Assembly: GCF_024139115.2 (NCBI RefSeq)
Contig: NC_085141.1
Coordinates: 167,854,908 to 167,918,907 of the forward strand
Length of the DNA stretch: 64,000 nt
Reading direction: 5' to 3'
Source of the DNA: Armigeres subalbatus
Taxonomy: Eukaryota; Arthropoda; Insecta; Diptera; Culicidae
Part shown: one piece after another, positions 10,971 through 21,152 of the stretch
Layout of the letters: every line of letters starts with the position of its first letter
Numbering within the stretch: position 1 is the stretch's first letter
Position numbers and translations under genes: made by a program
Notes under the pieces: model-generated
Seen by the model: only the letters and a program-made list of their open reading frames with translations
What the model was told of the DNA's origin: nothing
Databases searched by the model: none

Positions 10971-11723
10971 CTATAAGCCCCTATTGAAGAACTGTAATCT
11001 CTTTCTAAAAATTGCCGGACAATGGCATAACAGATGTTCCGAGTCTTCTACATGTGTGCCGCAGAAACGACATACATCATCTTGAAGTTTTCCTAACAGA
11101 TTCAAGTGATATCGGCTCGGGCAATGGCCTGTTATAAGACCTGTATATGTGTTAAGATCTTTTTTTGAAAGATCTAAAATTTTGCGAGTGATAAATGCGT
11201 TTGGTGCGATGAAACGTTTAGATTGCCTCGCAATCAAGGTGTTTTTCCAGATGTCCTCTATTTTCCCTCTATGTTCCCAAGATTTGAGTTCCATTCTAAG
11301 AGAACACGCAGATACACCACAAAATGGTTCGGGACCTATGAATTGTCGAGATGAGCCAAGTCTGGCCAGCATATCAGCTTGTTCATTGCCTTCAATGCCA
11401 AAATGACCAGGAACCCAATACAGGTTCACTTTGTTACGACTACCCAAGGTTTGGAGTGACTGAACACATTCCCAAACGAGTTTGGATGTGCATGTTGCTG
11501 ATTTCAAAGCATTCAATGCTGCTTGACTGTCACACATTATGCAAATATTTGAATGCCTGTAATTTAGGCGTAAGCATAAATTAGAGCATTCAAGAATAGC
11601 CTGAACTTCAGCTTGGAAGGCAGTTGGCCACTTGCCCATGGCAATCGAGATATTTATCTATGGGCCAGCCACGCCTGCTCCAACTTGATTGTTTAGCTTT
11701 GAACCATCGATGTAAAATATAAT
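10971..11723 (-). pseudogene. LOA RNase H domain and zinc-knuckle-like C-terminus
   Basis: In the same frame as the RT, after a TAA at 11724, come YIDGSKLNNQ (first Asp), a TAG at 11658-11660, then AFQAEVQAI (Glu), CDSQAALNAL (Asp) and GNEQADMLARL (last Asp): the four carboxylates of a retroelement RNase H, which removes RNA from the RNA-DNA hybrid. The C-terminus ends with a C..C..H..C pattern (CRFCGTHVEDSEHLLCHCPA), seen in many non-LTR ORF2 proteins. Only the two stops disrupt it. Confidence 0.85.
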
Positions 11724-12995
11724 TTATCCTGAGCGAAGATTTAGTCCACCGTTTGCCCATATATTTCGCTCAGGATTAATTACATCAAAGCATCGATAAA
11801 AATTGTATTTTCTCCTCATCCAATCATCATTGCTTGTGATAAGTGAGTTGATACTTATTTTGTTTAGAATACTAAGATGTCCTATTAGGTCACCTTCGAA
11901 GAGGTTTGAATCTCTCTTGACCTTCAAAGCACTCTTCTCTGCTTCTAATTGAATAAACTGATCCAATGGTAGCATGTGGAGCAAAGCGTCTAGCGCTTTA
12001 TTCGGCGTGCTCCTCATTGCACCAGTTATTGAAAGAGTAGCTAATCTTTGAAGTTTTTCCATCTTCTTCTGAACCACCCTTTCTTTTGTTTTTGGCCACC
12101 ATAGTAATGCGGCATATGACATTCTGGGTTTCGCAATCGCTGTATAAATCCATTGAATCATTTTTGGCTTTAATCCCCACTTTTTACCGTACGTCACCTT
12201 ACTTATCCATAAAGCATTTGTAGCTTTGCTTAATACTTCCTCAAGATGTAAGTTCCAATTCAGCTTACTGTCAAGTCTAACTCCAAGATGCTTGACTGAG
12301 TTTGAAAGTTTCAAATCTTCTCCTTTCAACTTTAAAGTAGGAAGAGAATTATTTCTTCTCCTTGTAAACGCCACTAATGTGGCCTTTGAAGGATTTATAT
12401 TTAATCCTTCTTTTTCACACCATAGTGTGATGAAATTTAGAGCGATTTGCATTCGGTCCGAAATAATACAGTCATATTTTCCTCTTACTAATATGACTAT
12501 ATCATCCGCGAAGCCAATTATTTCAAAGCCTCGAACCTCCAGTTGTTTGAGAAGATCATCAACGATTAAAGACCACAATAGAGGTAATAGTACGCCTCCT
12601 TAAGGAAACCCTTTTACTGCTCTCACACTAATTGATGAGCTTCCAAGGTTGGCTGATATTTCTCTTTTTGATAACATCACGCTAATCCAATCAGCAATAC
12701 ATACATCAAAACCTCGTTTTAACATAGCATTCTTCATTGAACTGTGAGATGTGTTATCGAATGCTCCTTCAATGTCAAAGAACGCTGCAAGTGAAATTTC
12801 TTTTGCTTCAAAAGTTCTTTCCAACTTTGTAACTAGCTTGTGAAGCGCTGTTACTGAAGATTTTCCCTCCTGATATGCAAACTGATTTTTGCTTAGAGGA
12901 GTTTTCGTTAGATAAGATGATTTTATATACTCATCTATCAGTTTCTCCATTATTTTTAGTATAATGGACTGATTGGTGTGAAGGATTTTGGACAT
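11724..12995 (-). pseudogene. LOA reverse transcriptase core (nonsense-mutated)
   Basis: The frame runs through FAYQEGKSSVTALHKLV, FFDIEGAFDNTSH (first catalytic aspartate) and GFADDIVILV (catalytic FADD, about 12490-12512). One TAA at 12600-12602 falls at the site where relatives have PQGGVLSPLLW, consistent with a CAA to TAA change. The frame resumes immediately (GGVLLPLLW) and stays open to 11724, including HLGVRLDSKLNW and the thumb. Apart from this stop the catalytic residues are intact, so the element is a fairly young casualty. In an active copy it would synthesise cDNA at nicked chromosomal DNA. Confidence 0.85.
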
Positions 12996-13991
12996 GATTT
13001 ATCCTTCTTATTGGCTTTTGGGACAAATGTTACCCGCAATTCTCTCCATGCTGTCGGAATAAAGCCTAATATTAAGCTTGATTGGATCATGTTAGTTAGT
13101 ATGGGTGTTAAGATTACTTTTCCCTTCTGCAGTAGTACAGGAAAAATTCCATCCCTACCTGGAGCTTTGAAGGGTTCAAAAGAATCAATCGCCCATTCAA
13201 CTTTCTGTTCAGTAAATATTTCATTGGCCAGAGCGCTAGTATTGCTCCTGGTGTAATTCATCCCAGTGACTTTATTCGTTTGTTGAATATTTAATATTTC
13301 TCCTGGCTTCATTCACACTATTTTGCATAATGGATGCATTCTGGTCTTCATGTGAATTAATGATAGAACACGGGAAGTGTGTTTGCATCATTATTTCTAA
13401 TGTTTCATAACTTGTCTTGGTAAAAGACCCGTTGTCTTTTTCAATAGTTCCAAGACCATTTGTGTGATCTTTAGCAAGGATTTTCTGCAATCTAGCAGCT
13501 ACTGGAGTACTTTCAATGTTTTCACAGGTGTGCCTCCAGTTTATCCTTTTAGATCTCCGAATTTCTCTATTATAAGAAGTGAGGGATTCTTTGTATTGTT
13601 CCCACTGTTGTGTACGTTTAGCCCGGTTAAAGAGTTTCCGGGTTCTTTTCCGCATCTTTTGCAAGTTACTGTTCCACCAGGGTACGTCTCTGTTTGAAGA
13701 ACGTTCCTTAGCAGCACAGCTGACTTGAAAAGACTTCAGTATTAAGCCAGAAAATTGCTTAGAACTTTCTTCTAGTCCACGATAAGAATTTGATGAGGTG
13801 CTCAAGTTTTCCGCCTCACTTATCAAATTTGAGATATAAAATTCCAAGTTAGTTTTCCTGGGATCTCTTCTGGTTTCTATGAGTTGATTTCCAGCCTCAT
13901 ATTCGAATAATATGTGCATGTGATCAGATAGAGATATTTCATCTGAAACATGCCAATTTGTGATTTTCTCCGAAAGTGTATGACTACACAA
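12956..13991 (-). pseudogene. LOA endonuclease end and RT N-terminal linker (broken)
   Basis: Two open segments in different frames (13991-13272 and 13312-12956). The first starts CSHTLSEKITNWHVSDEISL with the SDHMHI endonuclease motif, then a basic linker (RKRTRKLFNRAKRTQQWEQY). The second carries the RT fingers region, WAIDSFEPFKAPGRDGIFP and the PKSF.PIS motif. A frameshift near 12970 separates it from the RT core, whose continuation begins LKIMEKLIDEYI. These are the usual landmarks between endonuclease and RT palm in this clade. Confidence 0.75.
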
Positions 13992-14044
13992 GGTTAAATC
14001 TAGAACTTCTTGCCTGATAGCATTTGAAAAGGTAGGTTTATTTC

Positions 14045-14573
14045 CCTGTTACATATATCTACATCATTTTTGCAATATAGTCGAACAGGTTCTCACCCCG
14101 TCTGTTGGTATCCGAACTAGCCCATATTGTGTGATGAGCGTTTGCGTCACAACCGATAATGAAAGCTTTATTTTGCTTTCTGCAATATGAAATAAAAGCG
14201 GCTACTTCTGGTGGAGGCACATCATCAGCATCTCCTGGGAAGTATGCTGAGGCGACAAATATTTCCGTTTTCCACGAATTGTCGGTACCTCCATCATAAC
14301 CGCAACAATATCTCGATTAATAAACTCTGTTATTGGAATAAATTCTGCTTTTCCATTCACCAAAATTGCAGCCCTGGGAGGTTGCTGTCCTGTTTTGTAA
14401 ATTATTTTGGATGTATTTGAAGGAATACCCATTATCCTACCGTTGTTCGTCCATGGCTCCTGGAATAACGCAATATCCAGTTTGCTCTCAGCAAATCTCT
14501 TACAAAAGTACAGCTGTCGCTCCTTTGCATGGTGTAGATTTACTTGAATGAACTTAATTTTACTATTTTGCAT
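14045..14573 (-). pseudogene. LOA endonuclease domain (broken)
   Basis: The first open part (14573-14202) begins MQNSKIKFIQVNLHHAKERQ and contains IALFQEPWTNNGRI, the N-terminal strands and the QEPW catalytic motif of APE-type endonucleases used by LOA/R1-group LINEs to nick target DNA. The frame is lost near 14200. Downstream in another frame lies GCDANAHHTIWASSDTNRRG, the GDxNAHH-type motif, so the domain was complete before the break. The SDH motif follows near 13935 (SLSDHMHILFE) at the head of the next open segment. Inactive as it stands. Confidence 0.8.
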
Positions 14574-14584
14574 TTTTTGTTATT

Positions 14585-15905
14585 TGGATATAATTCCAGC
14601 ATAATTCATAGTATGGCCAAAGATATTGGGTTTTCCCTGTGATTGTTTACTCTTCAAAGTCCTGGGATATTTACGTTCTGATTAATAAATCATTACATCA
14701 TCGCCAGTATCTTTAAATGTTTTACTAATTCACGGTTGGCCCTATACTCTGGTCTTTCACTACTGATGATTCGATTTGTAAAACAAAACTTTTGTGTTTT
14801 GTGTTTTGTGTTTTTCGGTTGTATAATTATATAACTATGAATACACCAAGCCGCGATGTAATAAAATTATAGTATATAAATAAAAATATATAGATAAAAA
14901 AAAATATGTAGTAAAATCATAATAAATAAGACGATAAACTATAAGGCAAATAGAAACGATAAACTAATAAGACAAATAAAAAAAAATGGTTCAAGCAAAT
15001 AAGCAAGTGTCAAAACATGTAAAAGAAAACGATTTAAATCGATGAATAGTAAAATAATCTATTGATGTATTTAAAGTTATATTATTAATACCGGTATAGA
15101 GCTTTTATGATCAGCGTCCCCTATTCTTGCCTTCTGTGCGGTATTGTTTTGCCGCCAGCAGCGCTGTGAGTTCTTCGTCTCACTGTCTCGCTGTGTTTTA
15201 TCACTCGCTCGCCAAAGCAGAACAATAAAAACAGTTGTTGCTGTACCTACCGTCATCGCTCCATACGTTTGGATGGATAAGTCGAGTTAGCAATAAATTA
15301 TATTTCACTTCGAAATAGCACTTTGGTGTGTCAATGATGTGGTATGAAACACACTTAACCACTAGTTTAATTAATGCTCATAGATGAACAAATAAATGAT
15401 CCTTCACGGATCATAACTTGCATGCAAGATGAACTTGTCTTTTTGCACACTCTCACTTGTTTCCTTCCTAATAAGTGCACTTCACCGGGAGTTTTAACCA
15501 TTAATTTATACTAAAATTTGCAGTCCTTCGCCTGCTTGCACAATTTACGCGATTGTTAGCACTTTATCTCCCGATTTACAATCCACTCGCGAATTTAATT
15601 ACTCGATTTCGAAAGTAATTTCGGTTGATTTTTTATGCCGATACAATCACGTCACGAATAATCGGCAGTGTTGCCAAAACTCATTTTGTATTTATATTAT
15701 GTTCTGAATAAACAGTTCGTATGCCAACGTTAAATAAATAATAAAATGTTTACAACTATTATTTAAGAAAAATATAGTACCAGCAGAAAATTTCTATTGC
15801 ATGTTACTATATATGGTAGTAATGGTAGGACTGCATCCAAAAAAATTGTGGCGTATGTTAAATTGAGCGCAAAATTCAGTTGAATAAATAAAAGTAGGTC
15901 GTTTG
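14585..15905. other. Unassigned sequence with a GC-richer island
   Basis: AT-rich sequence beyond the LOA 5' end, some of which may be its 5' UTR. A more GC-balanced patch at about 15115-15290 contains AACAATAAAAACAG and could be part of an LTR or a promoter, but terminal TG/CA and a duplication were not found. Confidence 0.35.
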
Positions 15906-15911
15906 AGAGTT

Positions 15912-16455
15912 ACGGCAAGTTTCTGCAACCAAATTCCCCTCCATTTCATTCTTTACAATCCAAAGATTCTATCCGAGATAAAATCTCGGTGGGATGTGGA
16001 GGAAGTGGGAAAATAAACCGATTTTGCTATATATTTTAAATATTTTACAATAATTAAGACATTTTTTAGGTTGTTTGTCGATTAAATCGGGTCAGACCCT
16101 ACCATATATTACACTCTGGGATACAGAAAGTTTATGCGAAAATAAATATTATACATAGATACAAAATTAAACAAAAAAAAATATTGGGAATAAAAGCACA
16201 TTTTTAACAAAAAAGGCATTGTATCTCAGAATCAAAAACCTTTTCAAAGATGGTTCTTTCGCAAGAGTTGCTCATAATACTAAATTCTCAAACTTTGTAG
16301 AAGACACCATCAACCTGTCATGCTCATATAAAAAGTTAGCTGAAGCGCCCCCCTAGCGGTAGAGTTCCGAACTAAATTTTTATCACCATATGAAGGCCTA
16401 CTTATCAAGCAACAACTTTGTGGAAGACACCAAACTTCTATGAGGCAACCCTAAG
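15912..16455 (+). repeat. Right inverted arm (AACTTTGTGGAAGACACC repeat)
   Basis: Matches the minus strand of 10078-10190 (15912-16025) and of 7728-7862 (about 16330-16440). The arm ends against the truncated DEFEVNDALGS reading frame at about 16455. It also holds an internal direct duplication of AACTTTGT.GAAGACACCA (about 16294 and 16417). Non-coding. Confidence 0.7.
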
Positions 16456-16477
16456 GAGTTATTTATTAATGCCATGA

Positions 16478-16770
16478 TTTCATGATATCCGACCACAGTG
16501 CAACGTGGGAAAATTATAATACAGACCACAAACGCTATGTCTATTGTTGTGTGAACCCAGGGCATCATTGACTTCAAATTCGTCAGCGTATAACGAAATT
16601 GGAACTTTTTTGTCATTGTCGTACTTATGCTTTATTTCCTTCCATCTATTTTCATTGACCCCGTGATTGAACTGAACCTGAATTGCGTGCTCTTGCCTAC
16701 GCAATGCGGTCGGGTCTGAGCTTGACGACTGACTGGCAAATAGTTTACACAACCTCACTTGATCAGTACA
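16478..16770 (-). pseudogene. Fragment of DEFEVNDALGS-type mobile-gene protein
   Basis: The open frame contains SSSDPTALRRQEHAIQVQF and VPISLYADEFEVNDALGSHN followed by CGLYYNFPTL. From memory this matches a large uncharacterised animal family with the pattern P.ALQI.LYYDEFEV.NPLGS...H.LG..Y..L.NLP, often multi-copy and found beside SAM-domain genes. Its biochemical function is not known to me. Here it stops just after FPTL, at the junction with the repeat arm at about 16455, so the C-terminal half is gone. A SINE (16961-17130) lies between it and the upstream part of the same minus-strand complex. Confidence 0.5.
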
Positions 16771-16960
16771 GTTGCTGATGAAGAATGTGTACAGCCACCA
16801 GACATTCTAAATACTCACGCTCCTCTAATGTGGACGTGTACTATCCACATGTGGAAGTATTGGCTTAAGAAATGGATTGCGAGTGATTTGACTATGCGTC
16901 CAATTTGGCAATTGAGAATCGAGCTCGTTCAGTAGCCGCTAGGTTGCGAAGGCCGACGGA

Positions 16961-17130
16961 GGTCCTGCGTAGCTTAGTTGGTTAAAGCACCAGTCTAGCG
17001 TACTGTAGGGTCATGGGTTCGAGTCCCATCGAAGGGAAAGTGGTTACCTCCAATACATGTTCCAAATCAATATCTTCCACATAACGTACATATTCACATA
17101 TGAGTTTTCATAACATTGTAAATTAACGTC
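16961..17130 (+). mobile_element. tRNA-derived SINE
   Basis: A pol III A box (TAGCTTAGTTGG, about 16970-16981) and a B box (GGTTCGAGTCC, about 17016-17026) sit at tRNA spacing. They are followed by a non-tRNA body (CTCCAATACATGTTCCAAAT) and an A/T-rich 3' end. A degraded relative of the body occurs at 42295-42440. It has inserted between two parts of the minus-strand SAM/DEFEV gene complex. Confidence 0.8.
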
Positions 17131-17198
17131 CAAGTCGGGAGGTTTAATCCCCGGAAATAGGCAATTAACTTTGATTGAACCAAAACATGTTTTTCATC

Positions 17199-18577
17199 TC
17201 AGTTAAATAACTCGTAAAATAAGCGGTGAAGCATATTCATGGCTCCCAAATCTCCGGCTATTTCGTGTAGAATATGAGCGACATCATGTTGGATATTATA
17301 AACGTCTTTACGAGTAACATTGTTCTTCAAATGTAGTCCTAGTTTTAGTTGCACTGCTGATGATTGTTTATTGCTGACTCGGACCTGCTTCCTGTTATCG
17401 TCATCGGTCGTTGCTTTTTTGTTGATGGGTTGGATATGATCTAGAGAGTTATCAGTTAAGTTCGTTATGTCAACGCTTCTTTTCCTATATTTGCATTCAA
17501 TGTTGCTTGTTTCAATTTGCTGCTGCATTGTCTGACCTGATGATGGGTGGGACGGTGTTGATATTCCATACTGTCGTATGTGCTTTCTAAACGGATGAGA
17601 ATTTGTAAATTCTTGTTTGCAACCGGTTACTGCAACCGATAACCATTGTGTTAAGTTTTCGGAGACTAATTCCAAATAATGTTTGAGTCTAAGAATGCTG
17701 GCATAAGATTTCCGCTCAGTAATACAATAGACTTCACTGCTGAGGAAGTGCCATACCAGTTTTGAAATCCTCGAATAAGGCATACCAAATAAGGCTGTGG
17801 CTTTTATAATTACGTCGATGGCACGAGCGGTCGTAATGGAAATTCTCAAAGTAAACAAAGAACCGACCACTGATATCTTTTCCCAGTACAACCAATTTGG
17901 GAATCACAGGTAGATTCCTGGATGTGTACGATTGGTATGTAACTTGAACCTTAGTGGAAGCATCGATTTCTGACTCTGCGAAAATAATGGTATCTTCCTG
18001 TGAAATACAGATAATAGGTTTGAAATTAGTTCCAACAGTGATTGACGGGAGCACCGTGCTCAGACCAAGCAGGAGGGCACAATGTTTAGTATCTGAAATA
18101 AAAAAACATATCAGTCATATTGTTATACATGTACATATTACAATAGTTTACCATAATCATAATGAACGATAGTTTCAATTAATGGCACATTACGTTTAAG
18201 ACTGTTAGCGTGCTGTTCTTCATTATGATCAACTTTACGCTTCTTCTTCTTCAGGTTGCCAATCTTGTTAGCGATTTTGCCACCATGGTTCTTCCTATCG
18301 CCACCTCTAGCAATATAATTATTCTCCTATAATAAAAATAAAATATACATTTTATTACTGATATTGGGTTCACATTAATTTTACGTACCTGTCGTTCGGA
18401 TTTGAATAAAGTGCAAATCGCAAGCGCATATGTTTGCAAATCTTCAGCACGTACTTTCTCTCTATGAACCAGATGGTAATTTGCAACTATCCCAGCGAGC
18501 TGAAGCTGCTTCGCTTCCGATAGCTCTCCTGAATGGGCTCGGAAAATAACGTCCTTTCCTTCCTCGGTTTGGTTCAA
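17199..18577 (-). pseudogene. SAMD3-like middle region with two spliced introns, run into a C2H2-like module
   Basis: Minus strand, from 18577. Exon 1 ends YALAICTLFKSERQ with a CAG/GTACGT donor; a 62-bp intron (18388-18327) ends TTTATTATAG. Exon 2 is lysine-rich (NLKKKKRKVDHNEE), then a 59-bp intron (18151-18093, GTAAAC to TTTATTTCAG). Exon 3 reads HCALLLGLSTVLPSITV and VIPKLVVLGKD, then shifts frame near 17830 into TARAIDVIIKATALFGM and SKLVWHFLSSEVY. That order (LF..E, ALLL.LP..LP, AIDV..K...A) is how I remember SAMD3-like predicted proteins. The same frame continues without a stop into CKQEFTNSHPFRKHIRQYG, a C2H2-like finger, and a helical tail ending at 17199. The upstream end is cut by a TAA beside 18577. 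Function unknown; inactive because of the frameshift. Confidence 0.6.
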
Positions 18578-19042
18578 AAGTTATTGAAGAGCTGCGCAAT
18601 CGAACAGATTGATGCTGCTGTGAACTCCAAAAAAAATATTAATGTTACAGGTGACATGATTGAAAAAACTGACACAAGAACGCAAGACGTAATATGAATT
18701 GAAATGTAATTTTCAGTCAATTTGGATGCACTCGAAAGTTTCAGTCCAATCGCCACAGTTTCAATGAAAAACCAACTGAAATTTACATCCATCAAACTGA
18801 AAGCACAGCAAACAGGTGCGATGAACATATGGTCCGGGTACAGCCAAAACGCACCAAGCGGCTTTTTGACTGACTTGCGATATTTTGCTCGTACAAGGAC
18901 AACGGAAATCGTTTCATATCAATTCAAGCGTACATTTTCAATAGAATATACTCATTTATTGGATTCAGGGATATCCGATACGATTTGCGATCAATTAAAT
19001 CTTCTAAACGAAAGTTTGGGCAGAAAAATGGGTAATTTTTAG
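18575..19042 (+). pseudogene. Unrecognised two-exon gene fragment
   Basis: Exon A (about 18575-18648) encodes VQKLLKSCAIEQIDAAVNS and ends ACAG/GTGACA. A 66-bp intron ends TAATTTTCAG at 18714. Exon B restores the frame (VNLDALESFSPIATVSMKNQ) and runs to a TAG stop at 19042, including MNIWSGYSQNAPSGFLTDL and FSIEYTHLLDSGISDTI. Splicing removes the two in-frame stops that lie in the intron, which supports a real exon pair. The 5' side abuts the opposite-strand SAMD3-like exon, so it is a truncated fragment joined there. No family recognised. Confidence 0.4.
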
Positions 19043-19204
19043 TTGGCGCTTGGTGCGTTTTTGCTGAACCCCGACCATATGAAATGACAACACACGTACC
19101 CAACACCCAAGCAGCTGACGGATTGATGCAATGAACGTAGCGTACGCGGAAGAATGTAGAACTTGTTTCACTTTGATCTTTGCTTCCTCATGAAGCGGAG
19201 ATGG

Positions 19205-19265
19205 CTGGGTGGTAACGTGAGTGGCGCTCACGCAATGTTCGATTCCCGTCTGCTACTTTATCATT
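19205..19265 (+). mobile_element. tRNA-like sequence (SINE head or tRNA pseudogene)
   Basis: TGGCTGGGTGGTAACG resembles a pol III A box and TGTTCGATTCCC a B box. GTGA/TCAC can form an anticodon stem and AGCGGA/TCTGCT an acceptor stem. At about 62 bases it is too short for a functional tRNA. Probably a decayed tRNA-derived SINE. Confidence 0.45.
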
Positions 19266-19364
19266 TTTATTTCAATAATATAGCCGTGTAAATTTAAAAG
19301 TGAACCTAGTTTCACATTAATCATGACACAGTTTCACGAATGATGTCCAACAGATCGGCGGTGC

Positions 19365-20497
19365 ATAGTTAAGTGCTGGCGTAGCATTGTCTATCATCCG
19401 TTATGGCGTGCCGGCATGGGCCGTAGCACTAAAAGCCGAGTACAATGTAAAGAAATTGATCAGAGTACACCGGCTGATGTGTTTACGTGTCGCGAGCGCA
19501 TATCGCATCATATCATATGAGGCGGTGTGCGTTATAGCTGGAATGATGCCGATCGACACACTCCTAGAGGAGGATGTGGAGTGCTACAACGAAAGGGACT
19601 CGGTGCAAGTGCGACGTGTCAAGAGAGCAGCCTCGTTGCTTAAATGGCAAAGAGCATGGGAAAGGTCGTTGGACCCACAGACTGATTCCAGATGTGTCCA
19701 ACTGGGTTGATAGGATAGGTCAAGTCAATTTCCACCTAACACAGGTGTTGTCTGAACATGGCTATTTTAAGAAATTCCTACACAGGTTTGGCTTCGCAGA
19801 TTCTGCGGAGTGTCCTGAATGTGTAGGTGAGGTAGAATCGGCAGAGCATGTGATGTTTGCATGCCCGCGATTCGAGGTAGAACGCAATGCCATGCTGCTT
19901 ATTAGTGGTATGGATACAACCCCGGATAACCTCGTCGAGAGGATGTGCCGGGAAGAAGCTATATGGAATGCGGTGAACACAGCATCTCAACAGATTATGT
20001 CGAAACTGCAGCGGTGGTGGCGTATTGAACAAAACCAACGAGTGCAGTAGGGGCACCTGTGATGCAGTGAACACTTTGCTCACCCCGACAACCAAGATGT
20101 CGCGGGTGGGCTGCGGGGACCTCAGTATGCAAATACAGAGGTCATTGCGGTTCACGCGCGGTGGTTGTTGTCGGGGTGCTCGTCTCCAACGTGAGACTAT
20201 GATACGGACCGTTAGGTTACTATCATAGCTTGCGATCGACGGGTGGTGAGGTAGCCACCCTTGAAGTCGATGTTGTGTGTATTGACGTCAAGTGCGTTAG
20301 CATAGGCGTGAGCGTTCTCAATAGTCCCCCCCTGATGTATTGCTTAACTGCGGGCCGGGGGTACGGACTGGCGAAAGGGTTTTGGTTTTAGTGGGTCGGG
20401 TAAGAGTTACATGACATACCCATCCCCACACTACCTGAGTACCTCCTCAGGTGTCTGGTTGCAGATTTCCGTTTACCCTTGCTCAAGAAAAAAAAAA
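19365..20497 (+). mobile_element. R1-clade non-LTR retrotransposon, 5'-truncated
   Basis: Only the 3' end of ORF2, a roughly 440-base 3' UTR (with GTGGGTCGGGTAAGAGTTAC) and a short poly(A) at 20488-20497 remain. That is the usual result of incomplete target-primed reverse transcription. The absence of an RNase H domain and the GRWTHRLIPD block place it with R1-type elements. It interrupts the SAM-domain gene complex lying on the other strand. Confidence 0.8.
19387..20050 (+). pseudogene. R1 ORF2 C-terminal fragment (frameshifted)
   Basis: The first frame (19387-19710) reads IRYGVPAWAVAL ... HRLMCLRVASAYRIISYEAV, the post-RT region. Near 19660 the coding frame shifts and continues as GRWTHRLIPDVSNWVDR, HGYFKKFLHRFGFADSAECP and ECVGEVESAEHVMFACPRF, a CCHC-like zinc motif, ending at 20050. 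One single-base indel explains the shift. Non-functional because truncated. Confidence 0.8.
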
Positions 20498-20550
20498 CGG
20501 TTTCGCATCAATAATGATGCTCGTGGGTGTCGGTCTCAAAGCATCTAAAA

Positions 20551-21136
20551 TTACTTTTCCGAAGTGTATAGTGTTGTGTTAGACGAAAGCGTAGTTATCT
20601 CTCCTAACACTTGTTGTCCAGAGAGAGGTTCACTAGCTCGGGCACTCGTGTGCGTGATACCTTCACCATGAATAAAACTATTTGTCACTGAACTGCATAC
20701 CGCAAGAGAATGTGTACTCGATGTGCTGGTTAACTGTACATTCCTATCTACAGCGTATACAATAACTCCGTTTTCCGGTTTGTATGCCGTGATTTTCTCG
20801 CTTGACGTAACTGGAGACTCGATAATTTGGTCTACTTCCAAGATATCAGCTTATGGAATAGGAATAGAACTTGTGTCGTCGGTTGTTCCCGGTGAGGTCA
20901 ATAATTTCCCATGCGCTTTCTCCGGGGTATTCTGAGTATGGAAGTCTGTTGCACCACTAAGCTCGCGTGGCTGACTTTGCTGCGTTTCACCGGCAAATAA
21001 ACAGGTACTTATCAACGCCTGTATCGCCGATTTCTGGAAATACAGATTTGAACAAATTTTCATACTAATATTGCAAATAATTAGGTAGGTTCAAATCTTC
21101 AAACAGTTCTTCAACCAACTTGCTATCCGACGCCAT
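20551..21136 (-). pseudogene. SAM-domain N-terminal exon (nonsense and frameshift)
   Basis: From an ATG at 21136 the minus strand encodes ASDSKLVEELFEDLNLPN and YLQY, the helix pattern at the start of a sterile alpha motif (protein or RNA interaction) domain, then a TAG. After a frame change the chain continues as SAIQALISTCLFAGETQQSQ and a low-complexity Ser/Thr-rich linker. One further in-frame stop lies at 20851-20853 before the frame runs open to 20551. The position upstream of the SAMD3-like exons on the same strand suggests they were one gene, split by the R1 insertion and other rearrangements. A CATTAGGCCGAA element begins about 20 bases upstream of the ATG. Confidence 0.55.
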
Positions 21137-21152
21137 ATTGATATTTTCTTTC

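Larger units (their letters stand above)
10900..14580 (-). mobile_element. LOA-clade (Lian-like) non-LTR retrotransposon, degraded
   Basis: Reading the minus strand from 14573 to about 10900, the order is apurinic-type endonuclease, reverse transcriptase, then a C-terminal RNase H domain. That order, with RNase H, is typical of the LOA/I group and not of R1, RTE or Jockey in this window. Lian in Aedes aegypti is the named relative I would compare first. The copy is broken by frameshifts in the endonuclease-RT linker and by three stop codons in an otherwise continuous RT-RNase H frame. The 5' UTR and 3' end are not delimited and no target duplication was found. Confidence 0.8.

Noticed and set aside
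16961..17035. Functional tRNA gene
   Set aside because: Intact A and B boxes, but the sequence runs into a SINE body and acceptor pairing is poor.
18690..18714. 28-bp intron GTAATA...TTTTCAG
   Set aside because: Too short for splicing; the 66-bp GTGACA donor gives a frame-preserving alternative.
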